DNA from: Spisula solida
Lineage: Eukaryota > Mollusca > Bivalvia > Venerida > Mactridae
DNA length: 64,000 nucleotides
Direction: 5' to 3'
NCBI GenBank assembly: GCA_947247005.1
Contig: OX365953.1
Coordinates: forward strand, 6,453,001-6,517,000
This document shows positions 35,075 through 45,882 of this stretch, one piece after another. Numbering within the stretch: position 1 is the stretch's first letter; the number at the start of each line of letters is the position of its first letter. Under the pieces are notes generated by a model. The model ran no database searches and was not told where the DNA came from. It saw only the letters and a list, made by a program, of their open reading frames with translations. Position numbers and translations under genes: made by a program.

Positions 35075-37249
35075 ATGGAAGGGGAGAGATACAGACGACC
35101 ACCTAGGCGCGATTTTACGACTGTGGATATAGTTGCACCGAGTCCAACGTGGTCTGACGTATCTGGTTCGAGTCAAAAACCGCATTCAGACGAATTTTTG
35201 TCAGACATTGACACCACACCACGGACTTCTGGTAGCCAAAACCTTCGCTTCCGGACAGAATATACTGGTTCCCGCACGGTATCACCGGTCGAGGTCACTC
35301 CTGATGAAACATTGCGGTGTCCAATATGCAACGACTCCATGATAACGCCAAAGATTTTACCGTGTCTGCACAATGCTTGTAAAATGTGCCTTCAACAACA
35401 TATTTTACTGGAACTACGAGATTCACTACAGAATGGCGTCACTCCGAAATGTTTTTCCTGTCCGGTGTGTAAACGGGAAACAAAACCGCCTGTTAAGAAT
35501 GTCGGCTGTGAAAAATGGGCGTCTTTGTTTCCGACGAACTACTTTCTTCACGCGTATGGAATGATTTTGTCGGTACAGAAACAGGAAGTAGATTGTGAAC
35601 CATGCCTACGCCGTGGTGAGGTTACCATGGCAGCATGGTGGTGTCGAGAATGTAGTGAGTATCAATGTAATGTCTGCCAAACGGTCCATAGCGGTTTTAA
35701 GATATTTCAAAATCACAATGTCGTGCTGGTTAAGGACATTGCGGAGAACCCTGATATTGCTATTCCAAAGTTTGAACCTTGTAATGATCATAAGGAAAGG
35801 ATTACTCATTTCTGCCAGGAACACCGCGTACCATGTTGTGGAACATGCCTGTTGTCCACGCATCGAAGGTGCGAACAAGTGACCACTGTTGAGGAAGAAT
35901 TTAAAGCCTTAAAAGGACGAGGCGGACTTAAAAACTTGGCACAAGAACTGGAAAAGTATGAAGAGTCGGTGAACGAATTGATTGAAACACGAAGAAATAT
36001 AGTTGAAGATCTTGAATCACGTCGACAGACGATTTTAGATACGGTTCGAACTATCCGAGAGGCGTTTGAAGAAGATTTAAAATTACTTGAAGCCAAACTT
36101 CTCAACGATTTTGAGAAGGTACATGCTCATGAAATAGAAAAGCTTCATAAGCTTGCGAATGAATGTGAGAATCTAGGTAAACGGATATCCAATGCCGTGA
36201 AACTGATAGATAAAGTTCAACAGTCTGGGAACGAGGCGCATAAGATCAGTTTGGTGGAACGAGTGAAACAAGAATGTCGCTCCTACCAGATGGCGTTAAC
36301 CGACCAGCGTTCGAAACTCCAGCATGTTGATTACGACTTTCGAGTGGACCACAACATTGAAAATGCTTTGAAAACAGCTAAAATTCTGGGAAATGTCAGT
36401 ATCAAAAAGACGAACCAGAAACCGACAAATATCGTCAGCGCGAACCAATTCTTAACAGGGAATGCTAAGGATATTGGTCAACTTAAAGTCTGGATTGCTA
36501 CCGATAGGGGGCGCTGTGGAATTGTCGGCGGCCATTTTTTCGACGATGGACGGCTGCTTTTGGCGGATTGTTATAACTTTAAATTGAAACTTTTCGCCGC
36601 CAGGGGTCGTCATCTTAGCCACTTAGTTCTGAAGAGTAGACCTAGTGATATTACGTCGATTGACAAGCAAACGTTCGCCGTGTCCTTTCCGCACGCTAGC
36701 GGTTTGCAGTTTATACATTTAGACGGAAACATTTTTAAGAATGGAAATTACGTGAGCACCCGACGAATACATAGAAGTATATCATACATAGATAACTATT
36801 TATACATGATTTGTGATTTAGGAATTGTCGTCTGCGATAAGGAAGGGAAGGAGGTAAACTTTTTAAACTTCAAGGACAAGGGAATACCGGGGTTCTCACC
36901 AAACAGTTTTATCAAAGCAACTTTCAATGGCTTAGTTGTCACCGATCCCGATAAAAATTCGGTACACTTTTTGTCTTTTGATGGATGTCTGCAGCATTCA
37001 TTCCGGACAAGGGAAATGATAAAACCCAGTCAGGTCGGGGTGGATGGAAATGGCAAAATTTTCGTTTGCTGTAAAACTAATGTATACCAGTTTGCTACGG
37101 ATGGACAAATGATGAATGTGTTTAAATTCGATCAAAGTGGTGTCGATAATCCGATGGCGATCGTATTCCAGAGGTTTGGAGGCAAATTCTTCATTTCAGA
37201 CGAGAAAATCTCCCACAGGGATGTCGTGCATATTTTTGAATGGAGTTAG
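35075..37249 (+). CDS. TRIM-type RING/B-box/coiled-coil protein with NHL-like C-terminus, intronless
   Basis: A single open frame of 724 codons, with a strong start context (A at -3, G at +4). After a disordered N-terminus of about 80 residues comes a C3HC4 RING (C82, C85, C97, H99, C102, C105, C129, C132), which in this family recruits E2 and transfers ubiquitin. Next come B-box 1 (C174, C177, C190, C193, C198, C201, H205, H214) and B-box 2 (C236, H239, C247, H250, C255, C258, H263). Residues about 275-415 are strongly heptad-like, typical of the antiparallel TRIM coiled-coil dimer. About 470-724 is beta-rich with repeating D-G-R-L-L-L-A-D / G-K-I-F-V-C motifs, resembling an NHL-type propeller as in TRIM2/3/32/71-like and the expanded bivalve TRIMs. 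Ubiquitin-ligase activity is inferred from intact zinc ligands; the substrate is unknown. The lack of introns could be ancestral for this subfamily or reflect retroposition. Confidence 0.92.
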   Translation: MEGERYRRPPRRDFTTVDIVAPSPTWSDVSGSSQKPHSDEFLSDIDTTPRTSGSQNLRFRTEYTGSRTVSPVEVTPDETLRCPICNDSMITPKILPCLHNACKMCLQQHILLELRDSLQNGVTPKCFSCPVCKRETKPPVKNVGCEKWASLFPTNYFLHAYGMILSVQKQEVDCEPCLRRGEVTMAAWWCRECSEYQCNVCQTVHSGFKIFQNHNVVLVKDIAENPDIAIPKFEPCNDHKERITHFCQEHRVPCCGTCLLSTHRRCEQVTTVEEEFKALKGRGGLKNLAQELEKYEESVNELIETRRNIVEDLESRRQTILDTVRTIREAFEEDLKLLEAKLLNDFEKVHAHEIEKLHKLANECENLGKRISNAVKLIDKVQQSGNEAHKISLVERVKQECRSYQMALTDQRSKLQHVDYDFRVDHNIENALKTAKILGNVSIKKTNQKPTNIVSANQFLTGNAKDIGQLKVWIATDRGRCGIVGGHFFDDGRLLLADCYNFKLKLFAARGRHLSHLVLKSRPSDITSIDKQTFAVSFPHASGLQFIHLDGNIFKNGNYVSTRRIHRSISYIDNYLYMICDLGIVVCDKEGKEVNFLNFKDKGIPGFSPNSFIKATFNGLVVTDPDKNSVHFLSFDGCLQHSFRTREMIKPSQVGVDGNGKIFVCCKTNVYQFATDGQMMNVFKFDQSGVDNPMAIVFQRFGGKFFISDEKISHRDVVHIFEWS

Positions 37250-37332
37250 TTGGGAGTAAAATTCAATTCTAACACACCCAGCGATTTCAGCTAAATATAC
37301 ATTGAGGTAACCCCTGTATACACGAACTACCC

Positions 37333-37376
37333 AATAAAACACAACCACGGCCGAATAACTTCAAACTGCAAATAAA
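37333..37376 (+). terminator. Polyadenylation signals of the TRIM gene
   Basis: Two AATAAA hexamers (37333-37338 and 37371-37376) lie 84 and 122 bp after the stop codon. Their placement fits a short 3' UTR; which one is used is not visible. Confidence 0.5.
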
Positions 37377-37379
37377 CCT

Positions 37380-39990
37380 TCCGAGGAAGAAAATAGTGAT
37401 GTGGTACTATGTCTTGATGTGTTGTCAAGTGCGAATATTGGCTATGTTAGAATCGAAATAATGAATATGTACGTGTGTGTTATCTTAGATAAAGCACATT
37501 CACTTGTTCGGATGCGTACATTAATTCACTGGTGCTACGCACTCGTGATTAAATTACTACGCATTCAAACTCGTGACTGTGCTTTATTCTACGATAAAAA
37601 ACAGGTACATATGCATTATTTCTTAAACATGTTTGCTTATATCGTAAAACTGTTACATCTGATTGTACTATAAAACGATACTTTTTCAAAACTTTAAAAC
37701 CTACGTCACATCAGCCTTGCGACAGTCGTACGCTTGTCTACGACCATATTAGGCGCCTTTGGAGGAACTCTCTTATGTTTCATGTGTCCGTCTTCGGACT
37801 ACGAACTTGTAACGCCGCCAAATGCACGGTGCAATGTTGCAAACCGATATTGCAATTTTTTAACCATACCCAAGCGGTGTTGTTCGAAACAGTCGCAGGA
37901 GCATCGTACAGCAACCTTGCGACGCCTACGATCTATTTAGCTGTTTGCGAATTTTTCTGCGGTATAGCTTTACTTTTGTTTTTATGATTTTATAATTGAG
38001 CGACTGGTGCTACACGGGCTTTACGAATATGCTAATGAAGTCGTACATGCTCGCTGCTCGGTGGTATCCGACAATCTTCGAAATACATTTTGTACTACAT
38101 GTAATTATAGGCGAAGTGTTTCCAGTGATGTGGTCGGACAACGATCTTTGTCGAGTTCATTTGTATTTATGAGCTCTTGAAAAGCAATCCTGAATTAAAA
38201 GGACATCGATCGCAACATGGTGTTCCGTGAAAAAAGTTTTACACCTCCAAATGTCAACTTGTATAAGAAAAGTGTAGATACCACGATGTTCAATCCGATA
38301 CTACGTAGTCTGTTGGTACTGCGTAGTCAGCAGGCGCGTCGCGCGCTCCCGAACATTGGGGAGGCGGGGAGGGTTCGAAGGGATGGGGGTTTCCCCTCCC
38401 TTATGTACGATTGTTTATAAACTAAAGCATAAGTGGGGCCATTTCCGTGACTTTCCATGACTTTCATTGTGTATTCTAATGATGAAAACTTGTTGTGTGT
38501 AGATTATTGTTCTGGAGCATAATGTGGCGACATAAAAGTGATACTAATGGTATCAACTTTCAATGTTGTCATAAAATAGCAAATCTTTCTGACTTGATTA
38601 CGAATATTACTAATATTTGCTTGTATTTTGGGTTTTTACTGCCATAACTGCTGTTTTCTTTAAGAAATTTCTGTCGTCAAAACTTTGATGATACTAAAAA
38701 CTCACGAAAATTCAGCGAAAATACAAGCAAACGGTATGCAAAATGTAATATAAAAATAAAACAATGTAAAGTGTCACATAATCTAATTTAATAAGCATAA
38801 CATACATGTGTGTGAGCATGTATATACCTATAGTTTTAATGATGTAACATACATGTATATGTAACATAAATTAATGCTTTATGAATATACGATAACCAAA
38901 TAAACAAATGAGTGGTTGTCAGTTAAATGCACCAAAATTGTGACACATTGTGACATTTTATCAAAATACATCATGAAAGTAACCTTATATAGTACCACCT
39001 CTCCGTAACGGCTACAGCCTATTTGCAGCATCAAATTCAAACTTTCCCTATAAGCAGATATTTATCATCAAAATAACCTCTATAGATTAACAACCTCTAA
39101 ACAACGATCTATACTTGCATCTCTAATAGGGCGATGGTCTTTAGTAGTTGTGCAGTATATTCATTAAATCGTTCACTCAAAAGAGAAATGGATATGCATA
39201 TTCCATGTAGACTCAAACTTCGAAGACATAGTACATATCTCATCGTAATGAAGCGAAGAGTGGTCCATAAACCAGCCAGCATTGACTTTTTGCCAAAAGA
39301 ACGCCTAGGAAAATTGTTATGAGGCTGATTAGCTTTAGCCATGTTGACATTTACAACATATTCCGAGGAATTAATTACATTTTCATTATTTTCTTTTTTG
39401 CGATTTTGAGTAAATACAAGTAAATTTAAAGTTGTTTTAATCATCACTTGCGTTTGTCGGTAATCCAATTATCACCACTGAAATTACTGGTTATTCCAGC
39501 CATTGCGGTACGATTCCCTGTGGAATTACATTAACATTTAGCGCCAAAAAGTTTTTATTTTTCTATAGAAGGAATATAAGGCTAGACAAAGGGGCCGGGA
39601 TCAATGCCATAAATGAGCCCAAAATAGTTAGATCGTCATTTTTGGTGACCTTTGGTCGAAATGTTGGCAATTTTTCCTACTTCCACTCATTTCGGTCAGG
39701 TGTGAAGCATCCGGATGTATCGAGTTTTTATCAGTGCTGCAAGTCAATAATGTCTCAGGAACGGAGTATATGGTCCATAGGCCCGAACAAAATATTGGTG
39801 GCGGAAAGGATATGTGTTCGTTATTGTATATATACAATGTAGTACAAATGTACCACGGATAAGTACGAGATATTCATAAGTTCAGTCAAATAGCTTAACA
39901 CAATACGACATTTAGTTTAGTTTATACTAATCTATTTAAGGTCGATTGTGAAACTTATATTAATCACTCTCGACACCTCATTCCTGATGT
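37380..39990. other. Intergenic, no gene recognised
   Basis: ORFs of 60-120 codons occur on both strands (longest at 39.1-39.47 kb, minus) but have no domain, splice or codon support. A possible inverted pair around 'cgacagtcgtacgcttgtc' and 'gcaaccttgcgacgcctacg' at 37.71-37.93 kb may be a MITE relic. Confidence 0.4.
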
Positions 39991-39994
39991 AATC

Positions 39995-40165
39995 TATCGC
40001 CACGAGGGTATGAAAGAAGCCAGTTTCCCTTTTATGCTGAGCGTCTAGCAAGGGAATTTCTGGTACCATTTTTATTTCGTCTATGGTATGACGCGGCCGG
40101 GATCGAACCCGAGACCTCCCGCACTCGGAACCGAACGCTCAACCACTACGCTATCGAGGAGGCAT
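39995..40165 (-). mobile_element. tRNA-derived SINE with conserved body
   Basis: On the minus strand: GATAGCGTAGTGGTTGAGCG (A-box) and CTCGGGTTCGATCCCGG (B-box), then a body containing AAATGGTACCAG and TTGCTAGACGCTCAG. The body words are shared with the SINEs at 45.3-45.48 and 63.55-63.75 kb. This defines one SINE family with a CORE-like segment. Confidence 0.7.
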
Positions 40166-41083
40166 TTTACGACATTTGGGTTCCTCTATTTGTCATACTA
40201 ATTGTTCATACAAGTTCAGTTCGATTATCAGAAAACAAACATAACTGTATAATTTGGTGGGGGAGCTTATATAAAGGGGGCGGTCAAACATCGTCTTGAT
40301 TTACATATACATGTACTGCTTAAGTATATATTGACTGTGTACATGTACATGTTTAAGGTTCCAAACTCTGTTTGTTTTAGCGGCACTTCGTTAACTTAAG
40401 CTTGTCTATATTCTATTATATACTCTTCAAAATTAAAAGCGCACCACTTTATTACATGCACTTTATCTTTGTTTTTAAAAAGCAGACGGAAGGACGGACG
40501 TCCTTACAAATCCACTTTATGTGGCTGAAAAAGTCCCATAAACCTCATCTTTAAGAATTTCTGGTTTTATGTGGCTTTTTTCGGTTTACTTATTTAGTCA
40601 CATAAATACCAAAAGTATCCTTATTCCGTAGCGTTTAGTCACATAAAACCGTTCTGTTAGAACGGATGGACTGAAGGATTGGACGTTACGCATATATGTA
40701 TAGCCTAGTGCGACCAAATTAACTTGGTCGGTCATCAAATATTCAAGTAACATATAATTAGGTCATCAAATATTCTAGTAACATAATATTGTCGAAAATT
40801 CAATGTCGGTCTTCGTTGTTTAAAGCTAAGAGAATAACATGTGTACGAGGTGAACTTTGAACACTAATCTAACTCACTGGTAAGACACGACATTCTCGCG
40901 GAAGAATCATGTAAACATTCTTGCATGAAGGTAGAGGACCAGGTTAATTTATTCGGTCTTTATCTATTAAACATACATCTACAGTGTATATAGATACATG
41001 TAAAACTGCTACTGGCATCAGGTTTATTAATTAAATGTGTTTCAATTTCTTCTTGAATTCGCTATTAATTTGAAAGTGGTCCA
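40166..41083. other. Intergenic, no gene recognised
   Basis: AT-rich. Around 40.49-40.70 kb the word TCACATAAA/TTTATGTGG recurs in both orientations near GGACGGACGTCC, perhaps another small hairpin-ended element. There is no coding signal. Confidence 0.35.
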
Positions 41084-41230
41084 GGGGTGGTATTCAATAT
41101 TGATATTATGTAATTAGAGAATAAGTATAACCAATCATATCGCTTGTTACTAACGAGTTTAATATGGTATGACCTGATTGGTTGTCCTTATCCTTAAGTC
41201 AAGTAAAATCAATATTAAATACCACCCAAG
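41084..41230. mobile_element. 147-bp MITE with GGGTGGTATTCAATATTGAT ends
   Basis: GGGGTGGTATTCAATATTGA on the left is inverted as ATCAATATTAAATACCACCC on the right. Its outer 13 bp match the ends of the 23.3 kb MITE. Confidence 0.7.
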
Positions 41231-41552
41231 CATAAAACTGACTACGTGCACTACGGTCGTCCGTTTCTTTTGTTCTTGAGTGTAGTCGTCTTCTTCATGA
41301 AATGATAATTTGTTATTACATTCATATTTGGACATACTGACCCATTCTCTGTACATGTGCGTGTTTATATATATGTCGTGTGTTTAAAAATATTACACGT
41401 GTAGTTGGAAGTATTTGGTGTTTTCTGTTGGATGTTTATTTAGGATAATTCAGACATGGATCGTAGTTAAATACTAATTGTGTTAGTATTGCAGCATGGT
41501 ATGTGGAATATCTTATTTAATTATTATAAGTTACACTCGTAAATGAACCCTC

Positions 41553-41646
41553 ACTCGGCGTGAGTGGGATTCGAACCCACGATCCCAACGGCGACAGCGC
41601 CTAGCACTGAAGTGACCGCGACCATATCGACTTCGCCAGCATACGT
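41553..41646 (-). other. tRNA-like sequence (SINE head)
   Basis: On the minus strand: GCTGGCGAAGTCGATATGG, then GATCGTGGGTTCGAATCCCA followed by CTCACGCC. The B-box is canonical. The D-arm and acceptor stem do not fit a functional tRNA. Probably a SINE head. Confidence 0.45.
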
Positions 41647-41689
41647 AACATTGAAATAATCAATAAATACAGAACCGTTATTTTTATAT

Positions 41690-41790
41690 GTACAATGCAA
41701 TCTCTGTAGAGCAACGCCCTTTTGGAGCTGCACCAGATAGATTGGCTATTGTTTAAAGGTTTTTGCTCTACAGAGTTTAAATATACAGTA
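41690..41790. mobile_element. Small palindromic MITE with CTCTGTAGAGCAA ends
   Basis: CTCTGTAGAGCAACGCC near 41702 is inverted as TGCTCTACAGAG near 41763. It is related to the CTCTACAGAGCG-ended MITE inside the stathmin-like gene (44.36 kb). Confidence 0.5.
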
Positions 41791-43165
41791 CGTGCAACTA
41801 TATCGAAAATGCGTCACATTACTTACTCTACTGTTCTCTATACTCAACAAAGACAGCAATTCCTTCAAAATCTCCTTTGTGCACCAACCATTAATTATCT
41901 CTTGTTTGGAGACGAAAATCTGAGCTCGACACAGAACGAAAACATCTTTCTAAGTGTTAAAAATTACATAATTTCTACAAAAAGATTTGACACTTAAACG
42001 ACAGTAGACCATCATTTTGACAGTGTGTTTTCTTCGCAACAGTCCCTTCTTCCTCATATCCATGCTTTCCTTACTTCTTCTCTTCCTTTATATATCCTCT
42101 TTCTATCCTGACAGTCACATACTCCGGATGTTACTATACTATGTGTGTAATTATTTTGTTATTTTGAAAAGGAGCGGGATTAATTATATAATATAAGCTT
42201 CAAAAACGTGTTTCCAAATCTTTTAACAATTGTAATTTATCATACACATGTTGTAGAATATTTTCTGAATAAATACTGTTTAAACTTAATGTACAGTAAA
42301 TATCAGCATATGGCAATTTTGAATGTGTTGTTATAGAGAGGCTGTTACCTGTTACCTTTATCTATTTAGGAGCATTTTAGCCATTTTGACCCTTAGGCTC
42401 CACTTACGTAGTTCTCAATTGGGTTCCAAATGATTAAGTTACAACTTATCATTCAAGGTAAATTACTTGTGGAGGTACATTGTATATGTCGTCATCTCTT
42501 GTCCCTCCATCGTTTATCCAGTTTGGTGATCTACAGAGGGTCGCTCTGGTGAGATTGTACTGTATATGCACCCATCACTTTTACAGCTATAAACGTTTCA
42601 CTCACAAGTATAAAGTTATATGTTGATGAAATTGTTGTCAATTTCATTTTTTTTAAATTGTGAATGTTACAGCCGACTTACGACTCAACGATCGGAGAGT
42701 TAGATTTGAAGCGTGTTTGAAAGTTAGATGGGAGGGTACTTTAATGCTATATGACTGGGTAGTCTCCATATGACTGAAATATTCTACCAGTGTGACTAAA
42801 AACAATATACTATTTAATAAGAGCAACTAAACATATAAAATGTTTATACTTATCTAAAATAATCTAAAATGACATACTTGTATACTCGTAAATGCAAACT
42901 CTATGAATAAACAACAATAACATACAGACAAATTGTTTCTGTCTCAAATTTATTTGGAGTTAGACTTTGACCAAGTAATCTGGACTGACTAGACATCTTA
43001 TTTAACCACGTGTTTCTAGGTGAACACAAACTATTGCCTTTTTGCGATTCAAAGTTAACATTTTCTGTAAGGCCAAAATGTGACAAACTAATAAGGCGAT
43101 CTGGTAACATGATTTAAAAATAGAGAATAGGTTGGTAGAATTTTTCCCCCAGTTATTTAAGTGAT

Positions 43166-43171
43166 TTTATT
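43166..43171 (-). terminator. Polyadenylation signal of stathmin-like A
   Basis: AATAAA on the minus strand, about 180 bp past the stop codon. It is conserved in copy B at 58579-58584. Confidence 0.5.
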
Positions 43172-43351
43172 TACCAGGAAATCAATGAACCGCGGTGCTT
43201 TCCAGCGAAATGCCAATACAATGTTTAGGCTAGGCGCAAAAGGGTCGGACAAGAACCACAGATTTTGTTTTTGTTTTGGCCTACTAGCAATTAAAAGCAT
43301 TTCAATCCCAATTACATTTTTGTTTTGATGCTAGTCAGTCCAAAGTTGTAT

Positions 43352-43673
43352 TCAGTTGACATTGTAATACATATCAGGATCAGTACATATATGTGACAGA
43401 GGGGTAACACCATCACATCTTGGAGTGGTCTGAGCCGAGGCAATACTCTCTAATTTGGAGGCGAGTATATCTGAAGTATTCTCCATTCTGGAGGCGAGTA
43501 TATCGGGAGTATTCTCCATTCTGGAGGCGAGCCTGGTGCGACAGCGCTGTTCCCGCGCAAACTGTAATCGACTTGTGGCTCTAAACGCTTTGTCCTCCTT
43601 TTGTCTTAGTTTCTCAAGTGTCGTCTGCTTGAAATTCCTTTCGTTTTGTGTGCGTCTGTCTGACACTTCCTTT
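43352..43673 (-). CDS. Stathmin-like A, terminal exon (helix end plus 11-residue repeats)
   Basis: The acceptor cttcttttatag ends at 43674. After the rest of the helix (E-R-N-F-K-Q-T-T-L-E-K-L, matching N-N-N-F-S-K-M-A-E-E-K-L of stathmin) come 11-residue tandem repeats L-A-S-R-M-E-N-T-x-D-I, two full copies plus a diverged L-A-S-K-L-E-S. A non-repetitive tail ends D-P-D-M-Y-Y-N-V-N. The 33-bp repeat is VNTR-like and gains one copy in gene B. Confidence 0.8.
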
Positions 43674-44218
43674 CTATAAAAGAAGCAGGAATATAACTAA
43701 TTGAATTAGGGAGAAAATTATAGTTCTAATTTAGCTCTTGGATATTACGCAGTATGTTTTACAATATCTGGTTAATGTTTTTATACGGCTGCTTTTAAGG
43801 TGGAACCACGCTATAAATTGATTGTTCATAGTGTGGTTTCACCTTAAATATTTGAAACCGATAAGCACGCACGTAATACAAATATACCCATACATGTACA
43901 ATAATAAAATAATCGGACAGGGAATGCAGCATTGAACAGAAATAACAGAACACAGAAGGCACATGAAAACGTGCAAGTGGATTATGATGAACAGATAATA
44001 TCAATTATTTTGAACCTTCAGCAATTACATACACGCATCTGTGCAAGGGCATTTTGTAGTCAGTCTGCATAGTCCCAAACGTTGTTGACAGTAATACGTC
44101 TGGTATAAACAATGAATGGCGCCCTCATTTTGACCTTGCACAAACCACACCAAAAATGAAGTGTAAGGGGTGGGTAATCCAGAACTAGGGTATTTTAAAG
44201 TTAAGCTAGGGAACTTAC

Positions 44219-44319
44219 ACTAATCTAGAATGCGCACGAGCCGCCTGTATCTTCTTATTGATGTGGCTTGTTCTCTTGTTGTCCGCACTCTCTAACTTCT
44301 GTTCTGTTGCCATGCGGAT
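44219..44319 (-). CDS. Stathmin-like A, exon 4 (start of the long helix)
   Basis: The acceptor attcatag and donor GT|GTAAGT bound 101 bp. It encodes I-R-M-A-T-E-Q-K-L-E-S-A-D-N-K-R-T-S-H followed by a basic helix. K-R-T-S-H lies where stathmin has the protein-kinase-A site R-R-K-S-H (Ser63 in human stathmin-1), so the serine may be a conserved phosphosite. The three differences from copy B that I could find are all synonymous. Confidence 0.8.
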
Positions 44320-44360
44320 CTATGAATATACAATGCATTACAAGCATTATGTTTTAGATG

Positions 44361-44542
44361 TACAGTACAACCTCTACAGAGCGGCCCTCCATAGACCAAC
44401 AACCTGTCTTAAGCAAAATATAAATTTTCTTCCAGGAACTACCATTTACTGTATACAGTTTACCTCTTCATAGCAACGAACTCTGAACAACAATAAACTT
44501 TGCGTTTCCCAATGGGTGTCGCTCTGGGGAAGTTATACTGTA
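44361..44542. mobile_element. MITE in an intron of stathmin-like A
   Basis: TA-flanked ends CAGTACAACCTCTACAGAGC and GCTCTGGGGAAGTTATACTG are inverted repeats with a few mismatches. It is also present in copy B at 59.80-59.99 kb, so the insertion predates the duplication. Confidence 0.65.
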
Positions 44543-44930
44543 AAGTAACAGTGTAGAAAAAAAACAATTAAACTGTGTGCTTTAATCTGAAAAGCGCATG
44601 CAGAACGCGTTTTTACACATTTGTAACACACATGTATGCATTTCCAGTGTTCATTTACATTATGCTCATTCAAGATTTTCCGAGTACCTAAGTACTCGAT
44701 CGGAAGTTTGACCGAGTAATTGAGTACCAATTTTGGTACTCGTTGCCATCCTTAATGATAATACATTTTATCCATGATTCCTCTGATACTGGTACGATAA
44801 TGATGTTATGGAATATCATGTATAATTTTAAGAACGGCAGCTATCCACAAATTTGGTGATCGTTATTTCACATATCAATGAATATGCTCGGAGTAACAAC
44901 TAAAGTGTTAATAAAATATCGTATACTCAC

Positions 44931-45040
44931 AGGTCCTGGGCGTTGTCTGATAGGCGGTAGTACTGACATCTTCATAGGACGGCTGTCCATTTCCACTGTA
45001 AAGGCCACGCCCCCTTTAGCTACCCAGCTATCGTAGACAA
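44931..45040 (-). CDS. Stathmin-like A, exon 3 (start of the tubulin-capping segment)
   Basis: The acceptor tatatttcag and donor CCT|GTGAGT bound 110 bp. It encodes I-V-Y-D-S-W-V-A-K-G-G-V-A-F-T-V-E-M and a proline-rich L-P-P-I-R-Q-R-P-G-P. This aligns with the stathmin segment A-S-G-Q-A-F-E-L-I-L ... S-P-P-K-K-K, the beta-hairpin that caps alpha-tubulin. Copy B differs by V to M and R to K. Confidence 0.8.
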
Positions 45041-45289
45041 CTGAAATATAGGTACAATTATCATACAATTTAATAAAAAAAAAAACCATGACCATCACAG
45101 AAATCTTGAATGGCTAATAAATGAACAAATGTATACACAAATTTATTTTGGATAGATTGTTGAACATATTCTACAACCTTATTCAATCCTTCTCCACACC
45201 TCTTATCTAATAGTATAGATCGCCTAGAGGAAATGAGACAACCAACATTTAATTTTGTATTATCTCTGATAATTTTAACTACTTATTTG

Positions 45290-45480
45290 CCTCGCAGATA
45301 GACACGCCACTTGGCTTTTAGGAATGCTTGGGACAGTAGCTAACCATTAATTTTGTACACTGCGCGTCTAGCGATATATATACTGGTACCATTTTGTCTT
45401 TGGTTTGACAAGACCACGGATCGAACCCTTGGCCTCCCACGCACAATGCGGACGCTCTAACTCTAGACTATTGTGGCGGT
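45290..45480 (-). mobile_element. tRNA-derived SINE in an intron of stathmin-like A
   Basis: On the minus strand: ACAATAGTCTAGAGTTAGAG (A-box region), GGGTTCGATCCGTGG (B-box), then AAAATGGTACCAG and CGCTAGACGCGCAG. It is the same family as 39995-40165. The orthologous insertion in copy B is at 63.55-63.75 kb. Confidence 0.7.
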
Positions 45481-45629
45481 ATATGTCACTGACTAGCATG
45501 CATGTATTTCCTATTGTCATTTGAATATCCTCTCTACAACCTAGATTATATCTCATTACTTAGAACACTCCAAGCCTAAGTCCCCAGCAGGGTTTGGCTA
45601 TCAGGAAGATAGAACACTGGTCCACTTAC

Positions 45630-45882
45630 TCAATGATTCCCTAGACTTTGTCTTTCTCGCTTCAATGGCTTTCCGCTTCTTCTCTCTCCGTTTTTCTTTT
45701 CTCTTGGCCAACCAAGTTGAAATAAATCCGAAACATCCAGCATTATTCAGGACACGTGCGCCAGTCTTAGCACTTTCTTCTTTCGTTGTTTCCTTATTCG
45801 TCTTGATTGGTGCAAGCTTTACAGGTCTTTTAACTTCGTTGTCTTGGTTTGTGTCTTCAGTGTCGGCATCGGATTTCTGTTT
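45630..45882 (-). CDS. Stathmin-like A, exon 2 (basic linker with possible membrane anchor)
   Basis: The acceptor tttaacag ends at 45883 and the donor A|GTAAGT starts at 45629. Its 84 codons read a lysine/threonine-rich stretch, then N-N-A-G-C-F-G-F-I-S-T-W-L, then a highly basic helix (K-R-K-E-K-R-R-E-K-K-R-K). In SCG10/RB3-type stathmins a Cys-bearing hydrophobic patch next to basic residues, upstream of the core domain, is palmitoylated and targets Golgi vesicles. The single Cys here sits in a similar place, so membrane targeting is possible but unproven. Confidence 0.8.

Larger units (their letters stand above)
42761..45720 (-). repeat. Segmental duplication, copy A (contains most of stathmin-like gene A)
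   Basis: From TAGTCCCCATATG-like sequence at 42.76 kb (TAGTCTCCATATGACTG) this block matches 58184-64000 at high identity in exons and introns alike. It includes the intronic MITE and SINE. The block at 58-64 kb is interrupted by 2,833 bp absent here. The right limit of the match cannot be seen because the window ends. Confidence 0.9.

Noticed and set aside
35173..36105. Other-frame ORFs inside the TRIM gene
   Set aside because: They overlap an unambiguous 724-codon gene with intact zinc-finger residues; shadows.
43455..43679. Plus-strand ORF with a repeated M-E-A-S-I-S motif (and its 58.8 kb equivalent)
   Set aside because: Antisense of the coding 33-bp repeats in the stathmin-like terminal exons.
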